The notes beneath the pieces are model-generated. The model searched no databases and was not told the DNA's origin. It saw only the letters and a program-made list of their open reading frames with translations. Position numbers and translations under genes: made by a program. From positions 7,014,583 to 7,078,582 of the forward strand of contig QVOM02000023.1 of NCBI GenBank assembly GCA_003586115.2: DNA of 64,000 bases. The letters run 5' to 3'. The stretch comes from Salvator merianae. Its lineage: Eukaryota; Chordata; Lepidosauria; Squamata; Teiidae. Position 1 is the first letter of the stretch. Each line of letters opens with the position of its first letter. Below, piece by piece: positions 25,401-34,556 of the stretch.

Positions 25401-28400
25401 GAAGACATAGACGAAGACATAGACATATTTTCCAAAGCACAGCAGCTATGCTAAGCCAAAATGATCTAAGCTTGGACTTTAAAACCCTTTCCACATTGTG
25501 GGTTGTTCCAGGATGAATCCAATCATGCTTTGTCTGCACTGGACAAAGCCTGGAGTAGGCTAGAGCACCCAAAATGGTGTCCTAGCCCAGTTTAGTGGTA
25601 GACCTCGACAATAAACTCTACAACTGGGCCATGGCCAGTATACCAGACTATGAAGATGTGCCCATGGCACACCGCTGTGCTCTGGTACACCACAGAAGGT
25701 CCTTTGGGAAGGCACTTGGAAGTTGGTCTATCCTGAACAAAGCCCAGCCAGAAACCCCAAAGGCTGGAGTCTCAGAGCCTCAGTGCTGTCTCCAGAGGCA
25801 GCGGCCAAGCATGGAGTAAGGCACACAATCCAAATGTGAACAGCCCTGTCCCCCTCCAGCAGTAACCCATCTGAGTGTGGGATGGATTGCTGGTTCCAGG
25901 ACAGGGCAGGAAAGCTGGGGGAAGAGTGCAGAAAAGGCCTAGCTGACCAAATCATCTCCTATGTCAGTTGACAGATGAGAGTATTTAATTATGTTTATAG
26001 TCCCTTTGCAGAGGGAGAAAATAGTGTTATGACTCAATCTGCTTTCTTCCTTTCTTCTCTGCTTTGATCTCCTTGAAAGGAAGGAAGGACCCAAGAGCTA
26101 TGTTTGAAGCAATTTTGACTAGGGCCAAATTGTCAGGCAGACGTGCAAATCTCAGAGTTAATAATATTGTCCGTATGGTAATGTTTACTACTGTACTAAT
26201 TCTCATGATGACTCACCTAATTAATTATGATCTTCCCTTGTTTAGCACAATTTTGCAATACACAAACTCCATTGTACAAGTCATTGCTGGTAATGGTAAA
26301 CGAGAATTAAGTGAATCAATTATCATAATCGGTTTTCCTAACACAAGTCACGCAATGTGATTTTTTTTCTGGAAATAGAACTATTGCATTACAGGAGTGA
26401 AGGATATAATCAGTAGTAGGTTTTTTTCTCAGCAGACTTTAAGATTCATGATTTTCAGAATATGTTGCTATTTCTGGTGACAGTTGTACTGAATAAGAGG
26501 GCAGAAAACATTCAGGCCCTTTTTGCGCTTACCATTAGAATAGGACAGTGCGAGGCTTAATTCACTTCTGGGCCTCTCTCTTCCACACTCTGGTGCACAA
26601 GTGAGAGGCCACCCCACCCCCCGCTAGCACGCTGCATCAGCATTGGACTGGGAAACCAGTAGATCTGTTTTAACAGGTCTACTGGTGATCCAGGGGCTAC
26701 GAGATTGGTCCACAGAGGTGTGCGGAATGGTACCTGCACCTATGGGCTGGTTTAGTGGAGGGACAGATTTCAGCAGTGCACCAAATTCTGCTACTGCAAT
26801 GAGTCCCCCTAGGGTCCTAGGCTAGGAACTTTCATTCCTAGTCAGTAAGCGCAGGGCCTGTTCTGGAATAGGGTGTTCAAGCATAGGTAGCCTAGTTCTG
26901 GGCTAGGTGGACAGGTCCACCTAGGAATCACTCCAGTTGGAGCAGAAGTGCAGAAATGACCTAAGATTCACAGTTCTTATGCTTGGATCAGTAGAACCAA
27001 AATTAGTATTTAATTTAGTAATTTTCTAAATTAATAAACCTTGTTCTTACCTTCCGAACCCGCTAACTACAGTTCTACTCTTGGGAGCATCATTTAAAAA
27101 TGCATATTTTGATTAAGAGGTCTACAGTCTCACTCTTGAGTTCTTGGATTGAACACTCTGGGGCTAGTGATTTGTTGATGTTTAATTTATCAATAAATCC
27201 CACCCCTTCTCTTGTTACAGCTGTTTGTCTATCAGAAGGTGATACTGGCAGCAAAACAAAACTTCACAGGTAGTTCAGCTTATAATGAAGAATTAGACTT
27301 GTTTATATGTTACAGTAGCTGCTCCAAAGCTAAAATGTCAAGGTAGTAGTACTATTTAGTATTATTCAGTAGTGGCCAGTATCTCTTGCAGCTGATGGGG
27401 CAGAGGGCAAGTTAGTGAAAAGGAAGTAGCCGCTAGGATCAGAACAGGTAGAAGTGAATTGAAGCATTCTTGAAGCAGTTGTAGCCAAGGACTGGGAATC
27501 AGGCATAAGTGCATATCAAAGAAGGTTTTGCAGCATGTTTTGGAGTTCAAAGAAGCCCAATGAATCAGTGCACTTGCAGCGTTGGATGTACCCCTCTGGG
27601 TACTGGCTGCTGTTGCCACAAAGACGGAAAAGAGAATGAACACTGTGCATGGCACAGTTCTAACCGTTTTGCCCTGGCACTGCTATGTAAAATCCTAGAT
27701 AACTGGGAAAATTTTCAGATACCCCAATTGTGTAGTGTAGCAGTAGTAGCAATTGTTGTTACTGCGGAACAATACCAAAAAGATTTGACAATGATCTGGA
27801 AATTTTACAGCTACTGGACTTGAGAACCCTGACTTTGCAGAAAACCACACTTTTTGGAACTATCTGCATGCTACGGGGATATTTCTGTTGATTCCTAGGT
27901 CCTTAAGATCCAAATCAATAGGAACAAAACCAGCCTTGGACTGCGATCTTTAGACAACAACAAGAAGGATATTCATAAAGGACTTTATAGCCACAGACCG
28001 GTACATTTTAATACCAGCAGTTAGTTTAACCTCCCTTGGGGACAATGCATTGTTTGGTTTCAAGAGCTGTTCTCTTCCCATCAGTGCTCCAAAACAGAAC
28101 CCTGAATTTTAAGGCCAGAAGAGGAGACCTGGTGGTGATCTCTACAGTGAAAGAGGCTTTCACTGTGGGAATCTGTGGAAAGGCCTTTCCTGTGGGAGCA
28201 CCTTTCAGTCCTCCTTCAAATGGCCAGGAAACCCCTTTCTTCACCATCACCCCTGGACACTAGTGAGTTGATCGTGACTGGATATATGATCCTGCTGGTG
28301 GCATCTAACATACCCAGGTAGTTGCAAAAGAGGGTGACTGCTTTGAAATCTCATTTAGATTAGGTGCAAGGGAGATTCCAGGCTACCTTGGCAACCTTCA

Positions 28401-31400
28401 GGGTGTCTATGCACTATTACATCCCAAGTGCTGGAAAGTTTTAGACAAAGGCAGCATGGAAATTCCCAAGGCATTATGTACTTCATCAGGCCTTGCAAGA
28501 ACTTGCCATGTTTGGATGTGGATTGTTTATGGGCAGTGAGATGTCCCAAAAATCCTTTCCTAATACCGTCTTCAGTGACCTTCTGGGTGTGGATTTTTTT
28601 TTCTCCTTTTTACTTGTTCCATTTCATTTCCCTATCATGCTCTTCTATTCTGCTTCTCAACAATTTCTGTTTGTTTTGTGCTCCTACAGCCTGCTCAGAC
28701 TGTGACTCCATTTACTGTCCAGAACTATCTGGAAGGCACCTTTGTGGCTGCAGTTTAGCCAAAGTCTTTTCCACCAGGCCAGGAGAGTCGGCAAGCATTA
28801 GTGTCAGTATGTGGAGAGCAATGGTGGCCTCTATGTTCAGGCACAGCAACCCAGTCAGTCATTTAGACCATATAGACGGGCTGCTATGATGAGACAGAAG
28901 GCATTAAGGGCACAAGGTAGTGACTTCAGTGTCATTTCTCCTGTCCACACCTCAAGATCGATGGACTGATTGATTGATTTGCATTTGTATCCCACCCCAT
29001 ACCCGAAGGTTTCAGGGTGAGTTACAGCAATAAAAACAAAATATAAAAGGAGCATCACTAAAAATAACAACAGTGCCTGGCTATGGAAAGTCACTGTTTT
29101 CATGATTGGCCAATAGGTCCCTCCCTAGTTCTACTCTGATACGCCGGCTACTACATTCAAATGTGAGCAGAGCTTCATGACATCTCTCAACCTGTGGAAA
29201 AACGTCCTTTTGGCATTTAGCACCCACCATCCTTCCATCTCTTGAGCAGGATCACCTGTTAACTCTCATTAGTACAGATGGGGGAAATGAAAGTGTAATT
29301 GCACTTTTATATGCAGTCTGGAAAATAGTCTAGAAATTATTGCATTTCTCTGCACAGCAGGTGTAACAAGATATTGTATCATGAAGGTTCATGCGCATAT
29401 CAGGTTTGTGAGGTTGAAGCTATGGAGCATGTCCTGCTACATTGCCCCTTATGCAGGGACTTTTGTCTAAGGTACTTCCCTTCAACATTTCATAAATTTC
29501 CAGGAGGATCAGTTGCCTTCTACACCTCTCTGCTTCTGACAAGGTCTAACCCTCAAGTCATAAAAAACACTGCCCAAAACTGTGCTAAGTGCATACTTCC
29601 AAGAAAACAGCTGGTAAAGGTTTATGTTTCACTATGTTTTATATTTTCTCATTTTAGTCATTTGAAGGATAGTGTTTTTTTGCTCAAGCTGTATATTCTG
29701 GTCTTGGGCCATGCATAAAACTTTACTATTATTAATGAGGATGGGCAGTGGACCAAGGCTCCCCTCATGACATCTGGCGAACTGTTCTTCCAGCTCATGG
29801 AGTTGAAATGTCCTCTCCATCTCCAGACAGAGGGCAATGTGTATTAAGCATCCTTGCAAGTGAGTTGTGAAAGATAATAGAGAAATGAGAAGATCAGAGT
29901 GAACCCCATGTACCTTGAAAAAGAAGAAGAACAACAACAACTTGGTTTTTATACCCCGCTTTTCTCGGCCGAAGCTGACTCAAAGTGGCTTACAAGGTTA
30001 TTTTCCGCCCGAAGGCTTACATCTGTCTATCTTTCTCTTGGAAGCTGAGCCTCAAAGAGAGAGTGGAACAAGACGTGGAGCAAGTAGATGATCATGCACC
30101 CTCCTTTAGTGCAGGAGTGCTTCTACCTTGAAGGGCTCAGTGCTGCTGAGATTCGGATGCAGCTATTAAATCCAGCTTTCTTAAAATCCAAGGAATTGTT
30201 CAGTTTTAGTTTTCTAAAAGTTTGTGAAATTTAGCCATATGTGATTGCTATCTGTCAAAGGGTCCTTCTGCACTCACCTCTCCATGGTCCAAGCCAAAGG
30301 GTCTGGACTAGCCAGACCCTCTGGTTTGGACTATGGAAAGACAAGGTCTGGAACAGAAGAAGAAGAAGAACTTGGTTTTTATACCCCGCTTTTCTCGGCC
30401 GAAGCTGACTCAAAGTGGCTTACAAGGTTATTTTCCGCCCGAAGGCTTACATCTGTCTATCTTCCGCATCACACAATGTGATGCTCCCTATTTATCTACT
30501 TGCAATTACTTGCTTTTGAACAGCTAGGTTGGCTGGAGCTAGAGGCCAGTAGAGGGCGTTCATCCCCTCTACACGGCAGACAGGGGCCTTGAACTCCGAT
30601 CCTCCTATTGAAACATCAGTGTCTTAGCCTTCTGCGCCACCGTGAGGAGGAAGAGGAAGAGGAGGAACCTGTAGCTGTCCACCTGTCAGCATCCCAAATC
30701 CCTTTCACTGAGTGCATTTGGACTTCTCACTTTCACTAAGACAGCATCTTCCCTGGATTCTGTTTGGGCTAGCTGGTGTGCAGCAGTGAAGCACTGCAAC
30801 AGCAGCAGTGGTGGTGGTGGTGGTGGTGGTGGTGTCTGATGAGAGGAAGGAACCAAATAGTTGAGGCTCCAAAGAAGAACCGAGAACCTTTCTGTAGACG
30901 CAGAAGGCTAAAACGTCAATCAGGATGCCGTACAGGGAACAGAGATGAGAAATGTCCACGTGCAACCAGCATGAGCCAGAATCCTGGCCTCTTGAGTCAG
31001 CATTGCAGCAATACAGTGATTCATGTGTTGCTCTGATGCTGACTCCACTGGAAAGATGTGAACTCAGAATAAGAAAGTCCACTTGTAATTTACATCACCA
31101 CTTCCATTAGGTATGGTAGGAGGAAGGGATGTGCAGTTGCCCTGGGCAACCACAGCTATTCCATAATCCATCCATAATCTCATTCATACTGGTGTGCCCC
31201 TGATACAAGGCTACAGCACTCTTTTGACAATTCTCCTTTCCTTCCTCATTTTAATTTGTTGTTGTTCTTTCAGGTGCAGACATTAAACCAAAGGCTCATC
31301 TACAAGGTAATTTTCCATACCTGTGTCCAAGAAAAAGAGGGAGAGAAGGAGGAAGAGAAGTTTTCACTTACAATTCCAATGCAAAATGGTGGGAAATCTA

Positions 31401-33342
31401 TGCCGAAAAAGAGTTCAAAATGGGACTATGCTCTCTGAAAAAGATCGTATCCCAAATTACATGCTAGTCGGGGCAGGCTTTCTATTAAGCCTGTTTGGTT
31501 GATTTGTTTTGTTTATTTGAATTCCCACTGTGTTTAGATACTGGTGTTCTTGGCTGTTTGAATGAGGGCTGGATTTTGGAGGTATTTGGATAGCCTTGCT
31601 CTTCAGTTACAGATAGCTGTATGTAGCTGCCACTGTATATTTACCGTCACGGTGATCTTACACAGCTGGATTGCTTGCATATAAAAGCTATCGAAAGCAC
31701 TTCAAAATCAGCTCTCATTTACACGAAACCTCTTTGGAGATGGCTGGTGACTTGCAGTTGCAATCAAAATCATTCAACCCCCACTGCAGATCAGGTTCGT
31801 TTGCAGAATTTACAAACTGTCAGCTGTTAGGAACAAATAAACCAACAATGTAAACAGCTCAACACAACTAATAGAACAAGTGGTTTCTCCACATTCAACA
31901 CAAAATGCCACAAAGATGACTCTTCTAATCGTAACTCTAAGTAATCTGAAGTCTATTTTGAAAACAATTTGAAGTCTTTTTTTAAAAAAAATAAAACAAG
32001 AGGAGAGCAAAAACATATTGTCCCTGAATGTAGGGTGTCCCTATCCAACAGGTTGTACACAATGGCAAGATTCACATGGTTTTTTTGTGTGTGCCTGTGT
32101 GTGCTGGGAGTGTGGTGGTCGCTTGGTACCACATACCCAACCAGGGCCAGCTCTTCCTTTGCTACACAGAGTCTGCACCTGGGAAGCTCACAGGCACAGA
32201 ACCATGCTGTACAAATACAGCATGGGTAAGGTTTGCTGCTGCTACCACCAGGCAGAAAGGCAGTGGTAGATGTAGTGGCCCACAACCCCTTCTGAAGCCC
32301 AGTGGCATTTTGCCAGTAGCAGGATCACTAGTCACAGCTCCAGGTCCAAAAACAAGGAGACTTGGTAGAATGTAGGCTTTCACAGCTGGTTTGAATCTCA
32401 TTTGTAGCAGTTTTGGGGTTGTTGTGTTCCATAGTTCTTCTGAGAACCTAAGCTTTCAGATATAGCCACAATGCGCATCTTCAGAGGATTTAACTTCCGG
32501 AAGACTCAAAAACAACTGAGATGACTTCTGATTCAACTTCTGGAAGAGTCAAAAACAACTGAGCTTAGAGATAGTACCATCCAGAGAAAGCCAGGGGCTT
32601 TCTCGAGGTAACTGGACTTGTTGGGGAAGAATCTCTTGCCAGTTGTGACTGCCACTACTGTAGCTGAAGAATAAGAGCTGAGTGGTGTGTTAGAAGTGAT
32701 ATTAGCCTTGCCAAAGTAATCAGAAATGATGTGTCCTTCATCCACCCAATCCATTTAACTGAAACAGCATACTTCAGATCTATTGAATTCCAGTTCCTAT
32801 CAGGTTCAAGCAGAAAGTCAGGCATGGTGGGAACTGAAGCCCAGCACTTTTAGAAGGCCAAGTTTCTGTATAGGGCGAGCAAAAGGACGAGGACTAAATG
32901 GATTGCTTTTGTCTTTACAGGAATCAAAACAACAAATAATCATACGCTGACATATTCTAAGAAGACGTATCATATCCTACAATGGAGACCTGAGTACAGG
33001 CATGAAATGAACTGCACAAATGGTTTGCTGAACATCACAAAAGACGGCTACTACTTTGTCTATTCTCAGGTTTCTTTCCGAGCTCCTAGCAATAACAATG
33101 GTAAAACAAAGCCATACTGTGACCAACAGGTACTGCAACTCAGCGACGCTTATCCAGAGCCAATAACAGTTCTGGAAGGTCGCATTACTTTGGAAGAGAA
33201 GGAAAAGTGGAAGAAAACCATTTATGTGGGTGGTTTTACCTTCCTAAGGCAAAATGCAAGTCTTATGGTTTCTGTTACCAGACCTGAACTGGTGGAATAT
33301 AGTGGCACCGCGGCTACCTATTTTGGGGCTTTCTTAATCTAG
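16115..33342 (+). CDS. TNFSF15: TNF superfamily member 15 (TL1A/VEGI), four-exon gene
   Basis: Joining 16115-16324, 25135-25204, 31274-31306 and 32921-33342 gives 244 codons plus TAG with every splice site GT/AG. The family ligand (human about 251 aa) is a type II membrane cytokine that forms trimers, can be shed, and signals through DR3. Residues 36-58 form one hydrophobic membrane anchor after a basic stretch; the stalk spans exons 2-3; the TNF homology domain occupies roughly 98-244. Diagnostic TL1A-like strings are KPKAHL, GYYFVYSQVSF, DAYPEP and a C-terminal YFGAFLI. Sequons are at N111, N135, N142 and N216. The loop after SFR is about ten residues shorter than I recall for human, and the usual cysteine pair is altered (C136 and C171 only). 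Convergence with TMEM268 supports orthology; a lineage-specific TNFSF15-like paralogue remains possible. Confidence 0.9.
16387..16583 (+). repeat. GGAA/GAAA purine microsatellite in TNFSF15 intron 1
   Basis: About 195 bp of almost pure purine on the + strand: GGAA units, then GAAA units, a GGGGAGAGAGAG interruption, then GGAA units again. It starts only about 60 bp after the exon 1 donor. Long Lys/Glu/Arg frames here are artefacts of the repeat. Confidence 0.98.
16584..17243. other. TNFSF15 intron 1, unremarkable part
   Basis: No exon or named repeat is recognised in this stretch. Short frames on both strands have no family match. Confidence 0.5.
17244..17430. mobile_element. MITE in TNFSF15 intron 1
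   Basis: The left end GGCTGCACCCACACATAAA and the right end TTTAATGTGTGTGGACGCAG are imperfect inverse complements, with AGCAACTCAAAAGCAG and CTAAGCTGCTT pairing further in. Related partial copies occur at 5876-5985 and about 45276-45440. No transposase is encoded. Confidence 0.65.
17431..18904. other. TNFSF15 intron 1, no exon seen
   Basis: Ordinary intronic sequence with scattered short frames on both strands and a T/ATT-rich run at about 18668-18695. Nothing supports an exon. Confidence 0.5.
18905..19410 (-). mobile_element. L2-like LINE, ORF2 C-terminus and 3' UTR
   Basis: Two - strand frames (19397-19203 and 19189-19007) read FKVLSLTYKALNGLCPKYL and then RAFSVVALRLWNSLSPE. This is the signature C-terminal region of L2/CR1-group ORF2. 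The 3' UTR (reverse complement of GAATTTTTATCCCACC) ends in a TTTG/TTTA tail. It is frameshifted and 5' truncated. Confidence 0.85.
19411..19903. other. TNFSF15 intron 1, no exon seen
   Basis: No supported feature. A frame at 19708-19962 runs into the adjacent MITE and is not a gene. Confidence 0.5.
19904..20118. mobile_element. 215-bp MITE, copy 1 of a pair
   Basis: The left end GACTGTGATCAGACAC and right end GTGTCTGAACACAGCC are inverted. The interior shares GTTCACACACCAGTCTGCCC and a long AGAAAAGGTGGATTAGAGAA stretch with copy 2 at 23914-24128, in the same orientation and of the same length. Confidence 0.85.
20119..21780. other. TNFSF15 intron 1, GC-richer stretch without a gene
   Basis: Overlapping frames on both strands at 20707-21259 (142 and 178 codons) run through a GC-rich region that includes a short CAG run near 21038-21053. 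No domain or splice signal supports them. A distal regulatory element is possible but untested. Confidence 0.4.
21781..21993. mobile_element. MITE with perfect 25-bp inverted ends
   Basis: Positions 21781-21805 (beginning CAGTCACACCTAAGTTTT) are the exact reverse complement of 21969-21993. The element is 213 bp and non-coding. A related copy flanked by GGGCCC-type ends is at 34349-34556. Confidence 0.9.
21994..23274. other. TNFSF15 intron 1, no exon seen
   Basis: Several frames of 60-126 codons overlap on both strands (for example 22598-22978, +). None has a recognisable domain. Sequence is GC-moderate and otherwise plain. Confidence 0.45.
23275..23410 (-). mobile_element. L2-like LINE 3' UTR fragment
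   Basis: Contains CTCAGGGCGGGTTACAACA, AACAGGGCCTGAAAATGGGG and AAAGCTGTTTCC, matching the segment at 18960-19065 in the same orientation. It is a non-coding scrap of the same LINE family. Confidence 0.75.
23411..23913. other. TNFSF15 intron 1, no feature seen
   Basis: Nothing recognisable apart from a phrase near 23630-23710 (GTTGTTGTAAG followed by AGTAAATAAAG) that may be another LINE 3' scrap. Confidence 0.45.
23914..24128. mobile_element. 215-bp MITE, copy 2 of a pair
   Basis: Ends are GGCTGTGATCAGACAC and TGTCTGAACACAGCC, nearly exact inverse complements. It matches copy 1 at 19904-20118 along its whole length with scattered substitutions. Confidence 0.88.
24345..24485 (+). repeat. 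(GATA)n-type microsatellite
   Basis: GATA units mixed with GATATA, GATTA and GATACA variants. This is a common satellite class in squamate genomes. Confidence 0.95.
24486..25134. other. End of TNFSF15 intron 1
   Basis: Contains a pair of overlapping frames at 24562-25107 with no family match. The polypyrimidine tract TTTTCCTTTCTTCCAG at 25119-25134 is the exon 2 acceptor. Confidence 0.6.
25135..25204 (+). CDS. TNFSF15: TNFSF15 coding exon 2
   Basis: Seventy nucleotides, 23 codons plus one base, between TTCTTCCAG and the donor CAAA/GTGAGT. It encodes stalk residues 71-93 (ILNERTPAYEKLQ followed by a serine-rich NPSSSSANQ). The single leftover A joins GT of exon 3 to make Ser94. The low-complexity serine run fits a flexible, cleavable stalk. 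Confidence 0.85.
25205..25331. other. Start of TNFSF15 intron 2
   Basis: Begins with a consensus donor GTGAGT. No other signal is seen. Confidence 0.6.
25332..25427 (+). repeat. (GACATA)n/(GACGTA)n hexamer microsatellite
   Basis: Units AGACGT and AGACAT/AGACGA repeat for about 95 bp. The Arg/His-rich frame at 25283-25516 and its Leu/Cys-rich opposite-strand shadow are artefacts of it. Confidence 0.95.
25428..26099. other. TNFSF15 intron 2, no exon seen
   Basis: The part at 25510-25860 has phrases such as CACCACAGAAGGTCC that resemble the blocks near 1140-1400 and 44530-44950, so a diverged repeat is possible. No gene signal. Confidence 0.35.
26100..26360. other. AT-rich block with homeodomain-like core motifs
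   Basis: The block holds clustered TAATTA and ATTA words (for example CACCTAATTAATTATGATC near 26213-26231) and lacks repeat signatures. Such composition is common in conserved non-coding elements, but no alignment is available. A 98-codon frame at 26064-26360 is probably chance. Confidence 0.25.
26361..28954. other. TNFSF15 intron 2, no exon seen
   Basis: Mixed intronic sequence. Frames such as 28428-28889 (153 codons, +) and 27509-27823 lack recognisable domains. No named repeat was identified apart from faint inverted phrases around 26660-26930. Confidence 0.4.
28955..29100 (-). mobile_element. L2-like LINE 3' UTR fragment
   Basis: GCATTTGTATCCCACCCC, CCGAAGGTTTCAGGGTG and ACAACAGTGCCTGGC match the 3' UTR at 18940-19040 in the same orientation. 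Confidence 0.75.
29360..29725 (+). mobile_element. Non-LTR retrotransposon C-terminal fragment
   Basis: The open frame 29374-29718 contains CEVEAMEHVLLHCPLCRDF, a C-x-x-E-x-x-E-H-V-L-x-x-C zinc knuckle typical of LINE ORF2 C-termini, followed by a stretch ending near the 3' UTR. The start ATG is not meaningful. It may be the same clade as 1635-1990. Confidence 0.65.
29726..29919. other. TNFSF15 intron 2, between repeats
   Basis: Probably the 3' UTR of the preceding LINE fragment and the junction with the SINE. No gene signal. Confidence 0.4.
29920..30042 (-). mobile_element. SINE tail fragment
   Basis: A GAA/CAA tail is followed by CTTGGTTTTTATACCCCGC and TTCTCGGCCGAAGCTGACTC. The next 90 bp are identical, or nearly so, to the tail of the SINE at 30355-30650. 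The 5' tRNA-like part is missing. Confidence 0.85.
30355..30650 (-). mobile_element. tRNA-derived SINE, nearly full length
   Basis: Inverted relative of 2095-2388. The tail is at the low-coordinate end (GAAGAAGAA then TTGGTTTTTATACCCCGC). The B box (GAACTCCGATCC on the + strand, near 30590) and A box (TGCGCCACCG near 30634) are at the high end. Good agreement along its length. Confidence 0.88.
30651..31273. other. End of TNFSF15 intron 2
   Basis: A (GGT)n run occupies about 30808-30833 and a GGAAGA-rich run 30648-30665. The Thr- and Trp-rich frames here come from the triplet run. The exon 3 acceptor GTTGTTCTTTCAG ends at 31273. Confidence 0.6.
31274..31306 (+). CDS. TNFSF15: TNFSF15 coding exon 3 (33-nt microexon)
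   Basis: Only 33 nt: two bases complete Ser94, ten codons give ADIKPKAHLQ (95-104), and one base G passes to exon 4. KPKAHL matches the conserved K-P-x-A-H-L strand that opens the TNF homology domain in TL1A. Acceptor TTTCAG and donor CAAG/GTAATT are both good. Without this exon the frame between exons 2 and 4 is kept but the first strand is lost. Confidence 0.85.
31307..32920. other. TNFSF15 intron 3
   Basis: No exon is seen. A phrase at 32410-32480 (AGTTCTTCTGAGAACCTAAG) also occurs at 12590-12612, so a shared interspersed repeat is present. The exon 4 acceptor TTTTGTCTTTACAG ends at 32920. Confidence 0.6.
32921..33342 (+). CDS. TNFSF15: TNFSF15 coding exon 4, TNF homology domain
   Basis: Starts after TCTTTACAG and ends in TAG; residues 105-244. 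Aligned by eye with TL1A it keeps LQW, MNCTN (Y to C against the MNYTN I recall), GYYFVYSQVSFR, the DAYPEP turn, W201, GGFTF, LMVSV, and the YFGAFLI end strand. The segment between SFR and the DAYPEP strand is short and holds C171. Around LEEKEKW, where mammalian TL1A has a cysteine, there is none. The domain frame is intact and likely functional. Confidence 0.92.
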
Positions 33343-33538
33343 CTGGTCCTAAGAAAGCATGGATTTCTCAGTATTTCATTATTCTGAGGGGGGGGGGGAA
33401 GAGCTGTAGCTAAAGGGACTTCTAAAATTCTGCTCATCTGAGGTTTGCCCCCTCCTGAAGTATTTCTTTATGAACTCTTTTCTTTTAATAAGTTTAATGC
33501 CCTTGGATGAACTGAAGAATTCTAATACCAATGCCCTT
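33343..33538 (+). other. TNFSF15 3' UTR
   Basis: The sequence between stop and poly(A) signal includes a G run at 33388-33398. If the first AATAAA is used the 3' UTR is about 215 nt. No dense AUUUA cluster is seen, unlike some cytokine messages. Confidence 0.55.
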
Positions 33539-33544
33539 AATAAA
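33539..33544 (+). terminator. AATAAA polyadenylation signal of TNFSF15
   Basis: Canonical AATAAA about 195 nt after the stop codon, followed by a TGTTATCC and T-rich stretch within 30 nt. It is the first canonical signal on this strand after the gene. Confidence 0.7.
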
Positions 33545-34348
33545 ATGTTATCCAACTGTTTCTTCAGTCAGCTCTTTCAGCTTGTACTTGAGGGAACATC
33601 ATATTGTCCTCTACCTCAGCCTCTAAAACAGCTGAGGTGAATCTTGCTTCCCAGATTGAGAAATCCCAAATTATGATCCTTGTTCTGAGCAGACACTAAC
33701 AGATTTGGAGTCCTGTTTTGTAGACAGAAGCAGGGCCATTCCGAAGGGTTTTGTGTTCCTTCAGTTTATTTGTATCTGCCTGCTTCCCTCGTGCACACTT
33801 ATTCCCATGCACCATTGCACTGAGATTTACTCATGTGGCTTGTGGAGATGAATATATGCTTATGCATACTGGAAACACACACACACATTCACAGAGACAC
33901 GCACATATACCATTGAAAGGTTGTGGGTGCAGTGTTTTTCCAGTGAACAGTGTACAAGTGCAAATGAATGAAAAGCAAGGGAGCAGAAGACTCTGCTTCA
34001 TTAGAAACATTCCAGTTAGCGCCCCCCAGATGTTTTTGCCATTGCTATGGGTTTATAGTTCAGCAACATCTGGACGGGTGAATGTTGGACTCCCCTAATA
34101 TATGTGATAGTCTTGAACAAGCCATTATCTTACAATTTACAGTATAGCTACACACACAACCTTGTGATACCTGCAAATTTTATTACTGGGTCTCCTTTTG
34201 TGGCCTTGTGTGCACTGATTTAAAAAAAAGAACCTTCAAAAGAAAAAGAAATACTGCTACACTCACATGAGAATGAATTGGATGAGGGAACCAAAGAAAT
34301 ATGGTGCTGCTGGAAATAAGGTCCTTGCATATCAGCATTGTTCATGTA
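33545..34348. other. Downstream flank of TNFSF15
   Basis: Contains a (CA)n-like run near 33876-33890 and a phrase CCAGATGTTTTTGCC with its inverted partner AGCAACATCTGG at 34026-34077, a small hairpin-like repeat. No gene. Confidence 0.5.
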
Positions 34349-34556
34349 GGGCCCAATCATACCTTAGTTTTAATCCAGGTTTTTGGATTAAAAGAACACC
34401 TCAGAAAACTGGCTAATCATTTTCTTTCCACAAAACACAAAAGTGGGTTTTCTGCCGTAGATAATGGTGAAAGAAAACATCTTATGACTTCACTGATGTG
34501 TTCTCGCAGTCTGAAAGTGGACTGACGCTGGACTAAAACTTAGGTGGGACTGGCCC
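34349..34556. mobile_element. MITE related to 21781-21993
   Basis: Ends GGGCCCAATCATACCTTAG and CTTAGGTGGGACTGGCCCC are imperfect inverse complements, and the subterminal TTTTAATCC/GACTAAAAC pair matches the intron 1 copy. It is more diverged than that copy. Confidence 0.75.

Noticed and set aside
25283..25572. Arg/His-rich frame and its Leu/Cys-rich opposite-strand partner
   Set aside because: Both are translations of the GACATA/GACGTA hexamer repeat.
30705..31082. Poly-Thr and poly-Trp frames
   Set aside because: They come from the GGT triplet run at 30808-30833.
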